A stretch of 5,145 nucleotides of DNA from Dehalococcoidia bacterium. Lineage in GTDB: Bacteria; Chloroflexota; Dehalococcoidia; Lucifugimonadales; Lucifugimonadaceae. A program made the position numbers and the translations under genes. The notes beneath the pieces were generated by a model. That model had not been told where the DNA came from. It searched no databases and saw only the letters and a list, made by a program, of their open reading frames with translations. The stretch spans positions 1 through 5,145 of the forward strand of contig JANQEF010000136.1 in NCBI GenBank assembly GCA_028278465.1, read 5' to 3'. The first letter of the stretch is position 1. Every line of letters starts with the position of its first letter. This document shows, in pieces, positions 1-4,739 of the stretch.

Positions 1-790
1 TGCTCGAGCCGTAGCCAGCAAGCTCTGCGATCACCGTCGCGCCGCGCTTCTTCGCGTGCTCCTCGCTCTCGATCACAACGATGCCCGCGCCCTCGCCCAG
101 CACGAAACCATCGCGTCCGGCGTCGAACGGCCGTGAAGCTGCCTTCGGGTCCTCGTTGCGAGTCGAAAGAGCCATGCAGGAGTTGAAGCCTGCGACGCCG
201 ATCGGGCAGATCGCCGCCTCGGTGCCGCCCGCGATCGCAACATCGACTCGGCCGCGGCGGATCATCTCGTAAGCCTCGCCGATCGAATCGGCGCCGGTCG
301 CACAGGCTGAAACGGTCGAAAAGTTCGGGCCTCTTGCGCCGATCATCATCGACACCTGGCCGGATGCCATGTCGGGAAGCATCATCGGTACCAGGAACGG
401 GCTGACACGTGTCGGACCGCGGTTCAGCATCACCTTGTGCTGGTCCGTGATGGTGATGATGCCACCGACGCCGCTGCCGATCATTACGGCAACGCGGTCG
501 CCTTCCTCTTTCTCCATGTCGAGGCCGGCGTGGTCGATAGCCTCGATGGACGCAACGGCGGCGAACTGGGAAAAGCGGTCGAGGCGCTTCGACTCCTTCT
601 TGCCGAGCAGCCCGGCAGGCTCAAAGCCCTTCACCTCGGCGGCGATGCGGCTGGTGAAGCCCTCGGCGTCGAAAGACGATATGTAGTCGATGCCCGATTC
701 GCCGTCGAGCAGCGCCTTCCAGGTTGACTTGCGGTCCAGGCCGAGAGGTGTGACGAGCCCGATGCCCGTTACAACGACGCGGTTTTCCAT
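1..790 (-). CDS. fabF: Beta-ketoacyl-ACP synthase II (FabF), 3' end cut by window
   Basis: The first 263 codons of a FabF-type condensing enzyme, which joins malonyl-ACP to a growing acyl-ACP in the cytosolic type II fatty-acid elongation cycle. The protein opens with MENRVVVTGIGLVTPLG, the usual KAS II start. The nucleophile lies in VSACATGADSIGEA and its Cys is codon 163 (complement of 302-304), the position expected for FabF. Further family blocks are IGSGVGG, NRGPTRVSPFLVP, AGGTEAAICPIGVAGF and RDGFVLGEGAGIVVIES. The two catalytic His residues and the C-terminal ~150 residues lie beyond the left edge, so completeness cannot be judged. The ATG at 788-790 is preceded by AGAAGGA with a 7-nt gap, which settles the start. 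No acpP gene, a frequent upstream partner, is found; the next gene upstream is a divergent acetyltransferase. FabB-like or polyketide KS identity is less likely given the N-terminus and Cys163 spacing. Confidence 0.96.
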   Translation of the reverse strand, partial: MENRVVVTGIGLVTPLGLDRKSTWKALLDGESGIDYISSFDAEGFTSRIAAEVKGFEPAGLLGKKESKRLDRFSQFAAVASIEAIDHAGLDMEKEEGDRVAVMIGSGVGGIITITDQHKVMLNRGPTRVSPFLVPMMLPDMASGQVSMMIGARGPNFSTVSACATGADSIGEAYEMIRRGRVDVAIAGGTEAAICPIGVAGFNSCMALSTRNEDPKAASRPFDAGRDGFVLGEGAGIVVIESEEHAKKRGATVIAELAGYGSS

Positions 791-797
791 TTGGGGT

Positions 798-804
798 TCC
801 TTCT
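798..804 (-). promoter_or_regulatory. Ribosome binding site of fabF
   Basis: On the minus strand this reads AGAAGGA, a good Shine-Dalgarno core, 7 nt before the ATG at 790. It supports the chosen fabF start. Confidence 0.75.
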
Positions 805-925
805 GGAGGTATGAGTAAGGTGCGGGCGCAGCGCGGTGTGCGTTTCTCCGGAGGCGGTTGAGCCGGCCGTGCCTCGGCTGCGATAGCTCCGGCGCCGTTC
901 TGCCCCTTGATCGGCGATGACGGCC

Positions 926-935
926 CGCAGCTGCG
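926..935. repeat. Perfect 10-bp palindrome in the fabF leader
   Basis: CGCAGCTGCG equals its own reverse complement. It sits about 50 nt downstream of the predicted fabF transcription start. It could be a repressor operator, but a palindrome this short in GC-rich DNA may be chance. Confidence 0.3.
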
Positions 936-988
936 CCTGGATTGCGGTCGTGCCCCGTTCGGGGTTTGGCCCGTTTTGAGCCGATGCG

Positions 989-1017
989 AGTATAGCAGTA
1001 GCGGCAGTTGGCCTTAA
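989..1017 (-). promoter_or_regulatory. Candidate sigma70-type promoter for fabF
   Basis: On the minus strand TATACT (complement of 989-994) matches the -10 consensus in 5 of 6 positions. TTAAGG (complement of 1012-1017) is a weak -35 (3 of 6) at the ideal 17-bp spacing. Transcription would start near 982, giving an untranslated leader of roughly 190 nt before the fabF ATG. The call rests on sequence match alone. Confidence 0.4.
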
Positions 1018-1132
1018 ACGGAAGGAGAAGACGTCGATTTCCCGGAGAAATGGGGCATGAATAGCAACTAGCTGTACTTGCTCGCGGGCCGGTCACGAGT
1101 AGTGTCTGAGGTTTCGGCGAATTCTTGAGCGC

Positions 1133-1137
1133 GGGAG
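1133..1137 (+). promoter_or_regulatory. Ribosome binding site of the GNAT gene
   Basis: GGGAG lies 6 nt before the ATG at 1144. It favours this start over the alternative ATG at 1125, which opens a different frame. Confidence 0.55.
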
Positions 1138-1143
1138 CAACCA

Positions 1144-1584
1144 ATGCAGATTCGAAGAGCGGTAGATGGCCATGCGCCCGAGGTTGCCCGGATGGTCAAC
1201 GAGCTGATCCTGGAGCTCGGCGGCCAGCCGCTGGACACTGGACCGGCTCAGGATGTCGCGAGAAGGCTTGTCGAGCAGCCGGACTCAGGGTTCGCCGTCG
1301 TGGCTACGCTGGACGGCCGGGCCGTTGGCGTGTGCACAGTGTCATACCAGTCCTCTGTGCGAACGCTCGGCGCGTATGCGATCGTGCAGGAGATGTTCGT
1401 GTCACCGGAACACAGAGGCGAACAGATGGGAGCGAAACTCCTGCGCAGCGCGCTGGAAACAGCGGCAGAGCACGGCTGCAAGGTGGTCGAACTCGGTACG
1501 CCACCGAACGGGGAACGGCAGGCTCGCTTCTACGAACGAGAAGGGTTCAGGGCGGTTGGGGCGCGATTGCGCCGGGTAGTCTGA
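1144..1584 (+). CDS. GNAT family N-acetyltransferase
   Basis: A 146-residue single-domain GNAT protein expected to move an acetyl group from acetyl-CoA to an amine; the substrate cannot be named. The order of elements fits the fold. The N-terminal MQIRRAVDGHAPEVARMVNEL is the beta1-alpha1 start. GFAVVATLDGRAVGVCTVSY (49-68) is the central hairpin. Motif A is QEMFVSPEHRGEQMGAKLL (82-100), which carries the acetyl-CoA pyrophosphate loop. Motif B is the C-terminal ARFYEREGFRAVG (127-139). The loop reads R-G-E-Q-M-G-A, so Gln94 replaces the first Gly of the common R-G-x-G-x-G/A pattern; this variation occurs in active members. The length is typical. A good ribosome site precedes the ATG. It lies 130 nt upstream of mtaB on the same strand. 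A longer overlapping frame from 1125 is a high-GC shadow without domain features. Confidence 0.9.
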   Translation: MQIRRAVDGHAPEVARMVNELILELGGQPLDTGPAQDVARRLVEQPDSGFAVVATLDGRAVGVCTVSYQSSVRTLGAYAIVQEMFVSPEHRGEQMGAKLLRSALETAAEHGCKVVELGTPPNGERQARFYEREGFRAVGARLRRVV

Positions 1585-1600
1585 AGTCGAGATTTCGTTC

Positions 1601-1614
1601 GCCTGTGAACAGGC
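1601..1614. repeat. Small perfect inverted repeat after the GNAT gene
   Basis: GCCTGT-GA-ACAGGC is a perfect dyad starting 16 nt after the GNAT stop codon; as RNA it would form a 5-bp stem with a TGAA loop. No T-run follows, so it is not a standard intrinsic terminator. It also overlaps where a -35 for the -10-like TAGAAT at 1626 would lie, so it could equally be an operator. Confidence 0.35.
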
Positions 1615-1625
1615 TGCAGTATCGC

Positions 1626-1631
1626 TAGAAT
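1626..1631 (+). promoter_or_regulatory. Candidate -10 box upstream of mtaB
   Basis: TAGAAT matches TATAAT in 5 of 6 positions, 83 nt upstream of the mtaB ATG. No good -35 is found 16-18 bp upstream (TGTGAA at 1604-1609 is poor), so this is tentative. If real, mtaB has its own promoter and need not depend on read-through from the GNAT gene. Confidence 0.28.
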
Positions 1632-1714
1632 CGAAGTGCGCGCTTTCAGGTTGGCGCGTCTCCTGAGCATCCTTAAGTTCGCCTTTCGCCGCTCTGCGTC
1701 AGCGCCTGAAATAG

Positions 1715-3196
1715 ATGAAATTCCAGATCGAAACACACGGCTGCAAGCTGAACATGGCCGATTCGCAGCAGCTGGCGCGGGAGTTCGTGGCGTCAGGCTT
1801 CGAGATAGCAGACAACGGCGCAGCGCCCGACGTCTTCGTTCTGAACTCCTGCACCGTGACCAACATGGCCGATCGCAAGGCGCGGCAGGCCGTCTCTTCA
1901 GCACGCCGCAGGTTTCCTGGAGCGCTGATCGTGGCGACCGGATGCTACGCCGAGCGAGACCTCGCGTCGGTCGGCTCGCTTGATGCCGTCGACCTGGCCC
2001 TTAACAACCGGCAAAAAAGCTCAGTCGTGCAGTCGGTCGCAGAACGGCTTGGAGTTGCCTTCAGCCCCTGCGCAGAAGGCGATTCGGCGCCGCTCGAGAT
2101 GGCGCTGCTGGGCCGGACGCGGGCGTCGGTCAAGATCCAGGAGGGCTGCAACCAGGTCTGCGCCTACTGCATCGTGCCAAAGGTGCGCGGGCGAGAGCGC
2201 TCCATCCCGGTCGCCGAGATCGTGGCGCAGGTGAACCGGCTGGCGGCGGAAGGTTGCTCGGAGGTTGTGCTGACCGGCACGCAGCTCGGCACGTACGGCT
2301 TCGACCTGGACGGCGAGGACCTGCCGGGACTGCTGAAGTCGGTGGTCAGCGAGACCGATGTGCAGCGGGTGCGGGTCTCGTCGCTGCAGCCACTAGAGAT
2401 ATCCGATGAGCTGCTGGCGGTGTGGGACGACGCCGGTGGAAGGCTATGTCCGCACTTCCATGTTCCGCTGCAGAGCGGCAGCGACGCCGTCCTGGCGAGG
2501 ATGCGTCGCAGGTACACGAGCGATCAGTTTGTTGCGGCGGTCGAGCGGGTACGGGCGGCGGTTCCGGACTGCTCGGTGACGACCGATGTGATCTGCGGTT
2601 TTCCCGGTGAGTCGCCGGACGACCACGCCGCGACGTTGGGGGTGATAGAGGCTGTGCGCTTCGCGGACGCGCACGTGTTTCCTTATTCAGAGCGGCCCGG
2701 AACGAGTGCCGCGCACTTTTCGGATGGCGTTGACGCCGCGGTTCGCACGGATCGGGCGGCCGAGGTAAGGGAGCTGACGCAGCGGCACGCGCTGGAGTTC
2801 CGGCAGGGCAGCGTCGGACAGGTGAGACCGGTCCTGTGGGAAGGGCAACGAGGCCGAAGCGGCCTGACAGACAACTACCTGAGGGTCCGGCTGGACGGTA
2901 ACTCTGCCACCCTTCGACAAGCTCAGGATGGCGGAGTTCCTCCCTCCCAGCTTGGGAGGGAGTTAGAGGGAGGGTCGTTAGCTTCCTCGCCCAGTGGAAG
3001 AAGAGATGTCGGCCGTCCCGACAAACCGGGCACAGCAAGCGGCACCACTACCCGAGAGATTCTGAATCAAGTTCAGAATGACACTAACTGCCGCCCAGCC
3101 TCGTTCCGCTCAAACGGCGACGGGCTCATCGAAGAGGTGCGGCTCATGGGCATCGAGGCCGACGGCGTGATGCTGGCGGAAGTAACGACCGAATAG
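1715..3196 (+). CDS. mtaB: tRNA t6A37 methylthiotransferase MtaB with a split TRAM domain
   Basis: A radical-SAM methylthiotransferase expected to convert t6A at tRNA position 37 to ms2t6A, using two 4Fe-4S clusters. Residues 1-110 are the MTTase N-terminal domain with cluster ligands Cys10 (ETHGCKLN), Cys46 (LNSCTVT) and Cys77 (ATGCYAE). ETHGCKLN is typical of MtaB rather than MiaB or RimO. The radical-SAM motif is Cys145, Cys149 and Cys152 in GCNQVCAYC, followed by VPKVRGRERS, LTGTQLGTYG, HVPLQSGSD and TTDVICGFPGE. A C-terminal TRAM RNA-binding domain begins around 368 (VRPVLWEG, NYLRVRLDG). It is interrupted at about 396-468 by repeat-derived sequence, then resumes as GDGLIEEVRLMGIEADG. 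Total length is 493; without the insert it is ~420, the usual size. The ATG directly follows an in-frame TAG, so no upstream start is possible; no clear Shine-Dalgarno is seen. Whether the split TRAM still works is unknown. Confidence 0.94.
   Translation: MKFQIETHGCKLNMADSQQLAREFVASGFEIADNGAAPDVFVLNSCTVTNMADRKARQAVSSARRRFPGALIVATGCYAERDLASVGSLDAVDLALNNRQKSSVVQSVAERLGVAFSPCAEGDSAPLEMALLGRTRASVKIQEGCNQVCAYCIVPKVRGRERSIPVAEIVAQVNRLAAEGCSEVVLTGTQLGTYGFDLDGEDLPGLLKSVVSETDVQRVRVSSLQPLEISDELLAVWDDAGGRLCPHFHVPLQSGSDAVLARMRRRYTSDQFVAAVERVRAAVPDCSVTTDVICGFPGESPDDHAATLGVIEAVRFADAHVFPYSERPGTSAAHFSDGVDAAVRTDRAAEVRELTQRHALEFRQGSVGQVRPVLWEGQRGRSGLTDNYLRVRLDGNSATLRQAQDGGVPPSQLGRELEGGSLASSPSGRRDVGRPDKPGTASGTTTREILNQVQNDTNCRPASFRSNGDGLIEEVRLMGIEADGVMLAEVTTE
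2901..2937. repeat. Palindromic repeat unit A in the mtaB insert
   Basis: The arms ACTCTGCCACCC (2901-2912) and GGATGGCGGAGT (2926-2937) pair in 10 of 12 positions plus one G-U. The 13-nt centre is TTCGACAAGCTCA. The core TTCGACAAGCTCAGG is a motif I recall as a common dispersed bacterial repeat. In the mtaB frame it encodes TLRQAQDGG. Confidence 0.8.
2940..2962. repeat. Palindromic repeat unit B in the mtaB insert
   Basis: Perfect 10-bp arms CTCCCTCCCA and TGGGAGGGAG surround a GCT centre. A further GAGGGAGGG copy follows at 2966-2974 and could pair with the left arm instead, giving two competing stems. The encoded peptide runs VPPSQLGRELEGG across the unit and its flank. Confidence 0.8.
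2982..3000. repeat. Weak inverted repeat between units B and C
   Basis: CTTCC (2982-2986) and GGAAG (2996-3000) can pair around a 9-nt loop. Five base pairs alone could be chance, but the position continues the chain of dyads in the insert. Confidence 0.3.
3007..3023. repeat. Palindromic repeat unit C in the mtaB insert
   Basis: Perfect 6-bp arms TGTCGG and CCGACA enclose a 5-nt CCGTC centre. It is followed by ACCGGGC, which may belong to the same unit. The sequence is unrelated to the other units. Confidence 0.55.
3059..3079. repeat. Palindromic repeat unit D in the mtaB insert
   Basis: Perfect 8-bp arms ATTCTGAA and TTCAGAAT enclose TCAAG. It is AT-rich compared with the surrounding gene, suggesting foreign origin. 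In frame it gives EILNQVQND, a peptide pattern I associate with translated dispersed repeats. Confidence 0.8.
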
Positions 3197-3198
3197 TC

Positions 3199-3213
3199 CC
3201 GGCGACGCGCCGG
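3199..3213 (+). terminator. Weak hairpin after mtaB, possible terminator
   Basis: CCGGCG-ACG-CGCCGG is a perfect 6-bp stem starting 3 nt after the mtaB stop, in the 69-nt gap between convergent genes. Only TT follows the stem, so termination by this hairpin alone would be weak. It could instead slow transcription or protect the 3' end. Confidence 0.4.
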
Positions 3214-3265
3214 TTGCTATCGGCACAGACCGGACCGGCCGCACCGACCGCGCACCCAAACCCGC

Positions 3266-4357
3266 TCAACCTCGCCCAAGGCCCAGCCGCTCGGCCAGCT
3301 TGCCAAGCCGCACAAGCGCCGTCAGCCGCATCTCGTCTATCGGGTCGCCAGAGAACAGGTCCGCCGTGTGACGCAGCGTCGTCACCCGGATCCCGATCAA
3401 CACCGGCAGGGCAGAGCGGAACATCCTCCACGTCTCGTCAGCAGAAACCGCCCTGCCTGACACCTGTGAACGAGCTTCTACGTATGTTTCAACAAGGCAC
3501 CGAAGGTGCTCGTGGTCTCCTTCCAGCAGCCCTGTCCCGAGCATCTGCACGAGGTCCCAGATGCCATTGCCTGCCGCCGCAAGACCCCAGTCGAACAGCA
3601 CCGCCTCAGCGCCATCTGCCGTTTCACGCGTGGCCACGTTGTCGATTCGGCTGTCGCCATGCAGCAGCACGGCCGGGTCGATGCTCAACGCCTCCTGCGC
3701 CTGCTGAAACTCACCAATCAGCGAGTCACACAGCGCCACGACGGCGGGCGTGAACACCTCGGACAGCGCGTCACGGTGCTTTGGCCAGGCATCGCCATAG
3801 CCCTTCGACATCAGCTGCGCGATCTCCGGCTCGTGCATCAACAGCAGCTGGTGATCGGTCTCGAAGAACGGATCGCCTTCAGTTGAGCCGTGCAGACGCC
3901 CGAGCTCTCGCGCAATCGGCCTCGCACCTTCCACTCCGATACCGGCACGAGTCTCGCCGATCTGCCAGCCTGCAAGCGACTCGGTCAGGACGACGTTGTC
4001 GTGAGTTTCGGGGTCGTAGTGGCCGTAGTAGAAGGCGGGAACCCGGGCAGCGACGCGGTGGCCGAACTCGCGGAAGAAGGTGAGCTCTCGGATCGTCTGT
4101 CCCAGGAACGCTGGCGTGCGCCGTTCCGGCGGCAGGTTCATGATCTTGACGAACATCTCGTCAGGCAGCGAGCCAGGCTTGTCGCCTTCGAGGGAGATGA
4201 TCCCGTACTCACCGTCCTGCCCGGAGCTGCCTGTGATGGCTCGGACCCGGATGCTGCTCAGGTCTATGTCCTGATTTACCGATGACGCCAGGACGCTGCT
4301 CAGCCACTCGGCCGAGATTTCATCGAGGTGCTTTGGTGTCGGAGTCGTGGTGCTCAT
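3266..4357 (-). CDS. APH-family (choline/aminoglycoside kinase-like) phosphotransferase
   Basis: A 363-residue protein-kinase-like phosphotransferase of the APH/choline kinase group; the substrate is unknown. Numbered from the ATG at 4357, GSSGQDGEYGI (43-53) corresponds to the nucleotide-loop region and FVKIM holds the ATP-binding Lys (about 71). A Glu in IRELTFFREF (about 91) is its likely salt-bridge partner. The catalytic loop is LLHGDSRIDNV (Asp235, Asn240) and the metal-binding DFG-like Asp is in LFDWGLAAAGNGIWDL (Asp256). All key residues are present, so it should be active. No signal peptide or membrane segment is seen. A TTG at 4402 would add 15 residues rich in Asp and Pro; the ATG is preferred, with AAGAGA 10 nt upstream, but neither ribosome site is strong. 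It is convergent with mtaB. Such orphan enzymes are often mis-annotated as antibiotic resistance; nothing here supports that. Confidence 0.87.
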   Translation of the reverse strand: MSTTTPTPKHLDEISAEWLSSVLASSVNQDIDLSSIRVRAITGSSGQDGEYGIISLEGDKPGSLPDEMFVKIMNLPPERRTPAFLGQTIRELTFFREFGHRVAARVPAFYYGHYDPETHDNVVLTESLAGWQIGETRAGIGVEGARPIARELGRLHGSTEGDPFFETDHQLLLMHEPEIAQLMSKGYGDAWPKHRDALSEVFTPAVVALCDSLIGEFQQAQEALSIDPAVLLHGDSRIDNVATRETADGAEAVLFDWGLAAAGNGIWDLVQMLGTGLLEGDHEHLRCLVETYVEARSQVSGRAVSADETWRMFRSALPVLIGIRVTTLRHTADLFSGDPIDEMRLTALVRLGKLAERLGLGRG

Positions 4358-4497
4358 GCTGTCCGGATCTCTTGAGGGATCAGGATTGTCTGCGCCGGTC
4401 AAGAAAATAGCGGAAAACTTCGCAGCCTGCCCGACCTTAACCCACGCCGCCCATCGCGCCGTTCAAACACCCCGTCCGCAAAAACCGCACAAAAGAG

Positions 4498-4528
4498 AAG
4501 ACCGCAGGTCAGGACTGCCTGCGGTCTT
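4498..4528 (-). terminator. Rho-independent terminator, possibly bidirectional
   Basis: AAGACCGCAGG (4498-4508) pairs perfectly with CCTGCGGTCTT (4518-4528) around a 9-nt loop. On the minus strand the stem is followed by CTCTTTTGTGCGGTTTTT, and on the plus strand by TCTCATT, so the T-tract is better on the minus strand. That suits ending transcripts of the MBL gene before the phosphotransferase gene. GAGA/TTCTC flanks can extend the stem with one bulged T. No plus-strand gene upstream needs it. Confidence 0.75.
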
Positions 4529-4541
4529 TCTCATTGCTGGC

Positions 4542-4569
4542 GTTCAGGCTGAAGTGAGGAGACCTGAAC
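4542..4569. repeat. Inverted repeat next to the terminator
   Basis: GTTCAGG (4542-4548) and CCTGAAC (4563-4569) are perfect reverse complements with a 14-nt spacer. No T-run follows on either strand. It may be part of the structured 3' end of the MBL transcript or a protein-binding dyad. Confidence 0.5.
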
Positions 4570-4587
4570 ACCGATTCAAACTTTTCG

Positions 4588-4622
4588 TCTGGCCCGGCAA
4601 GCGGCTCCACCGCCGGGCCAGA
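4588..4622. repeat. Strong 11-bp perfect inverted repeat
   Basis: TCTGGCCCGGC (4588-4598) and GCCGGGCCAGA (4612-4622) are perfect reverse complements around a 13-nt loop. The loop start GCGG (4601-4604) can also pair with CCGC (4610-4613), giving a competing inner stem. No T-tract follows on either strand, so it is not a classic terminator. It lies 118 nt downstream of the MBL stop and could be a REP-like repeat or a 3' protective stem. Confidence 0.7.
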
Positions 4623-4739
4623 TAGATGCGAACTATTCTGTTTCCCAATCTCGACGGGAAGCCTCTGGCTTTCAGTCAGAGCGTCGCCCGATCCCCATCA
4701 GCCTCAACCCCTCACCCATCGGAAATCCAGCTTGCTGGC

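Larger units (their letters stand above)
791..1143. other. Divergent intergenic region between fabF and the GNAT gene
   Basis: This 353-nt stretch has no convincing gene on either strand; the only open frames are very short and lack a ribosome site. It holds the fabF ribosome site and candidate promoter, and the GNAT ribosome site near its right end. The presumed fabF leader contains a perfect 10-bp palindrome CGCAGCTGCG (926-935) and a small hairpin CCCC-GTTC-GGGG (953-964). Either could be an operator or an RNA structure, but I recognise no known riboswitch or regulator site. I found no convincing plus-strand promoter for the GNAT gene. Confidence 0.6.
2899..3117 (+). repeat. In-frame mosaic of palindromic repeats inserted in mtaB
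   Basis: About 219 bp (73 codons; up to 225 bp with alternative edges) splits the TRAM domain between LDG and NGDGLIEEV. ACGG stands at 2895-2898 and again at 3114-3117 and 3120-3123, so a short target duplication or ancestral boundary is possible. The block contains at least four separate inverted repeats (2901-2937, 2940-2962, 3007-3023, 3059-3079) and a weaker one at 2982-3000. Its translation is low in hydrophobic residues and unlike any MtaB, while flanking residues match the domain on both sides. It has no stop codon and no transposase. TTCGACAAGCTCAGG and the TCTGAA/TTCAGA motif are ones I associate with dispersed palindromic repeats of many environmental bacteria; this is recollection, not a search. 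Confidence 0.8.
4358..4739. other. Non-coding region with three hairpins
   Basis: These 382 nt separate the two minus-strand genes and have no supportable gene on either strand. Contents from right to left on the minus strand: about 120 nt after the MBL stop without a strong feature apart from small dyads (e.g. AAGCC-TCT-GGCTT, 4659-4671), a perfect 11-bp inverted repeat (4588-4622), a 7-bp one (4542-4569), a terminator-like hairpin (4498-4528), then the presumed promoter and leader of the phosphotransferase gene. A -10-like TATTTT lies at 4404-4409 on the minus strand but has no -35. Confidence 0.6.

Noticed and set aside
369..727. Two overlapping plus-strand frames antisense to fabF
   Set aside because: FabF is unmistakable on the minus strand, and these frames carry no motif.
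1078..1105. TTGCTC and TAGTGT as a promoter for the GNAT gene
   Set aside because: Only three of six matches at the -10 box and 16-bp spacing; not distinguishable from chance.
1125..1628. 167-residue open frame overlapping the GNAT gene on the same strand
   Set aside because: It is Arg/Gly-rich with no domain features, whereas the overlapping frame from 1144 shows GNAT motifs and a ribosome site.
2346..3038. 230-residue minus-strand frame antisense to mtaB
   Set aside because: Pro/Arg-rich shadow of GC-rich mtaB; its distal part only reads the palindromic repeats backwards (RHPELVEG).
2901..3079. CRISPR array
   Set aside because: The repeat units differ in sequence and there is no regular repeat-spacer period or cas gene.
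2899..3117. mtaB as a pseudogene because its TRAM domain is interrupted
   Set aside because: The frame is fully open, the domain resumes correctly after the insert, and all six cluster Cys residues are present; loss of function is not shown.
2899..3117. Intein or group II intron in mtaB
   Set aside because: About 73 codons is too short for an intein, no splice-junction Cys/Ser and His-Asn motif is seen, and no intron domains or frame disruption are present.
3214..3886. Plus-strand frames antisense to the phosphotransferase
   Set aside because: Low-complexity Arg/Pro/Ala composition typical of antisense high-GC frames; the minus strand has the kinase motifs.
4347..4625. 92-residue plus-strand frame
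   Set aside because: It starts antisense within the phosphotransferase gene and runs through the terminator hairpin and part of the next repeat, with no ribosome site or domain.
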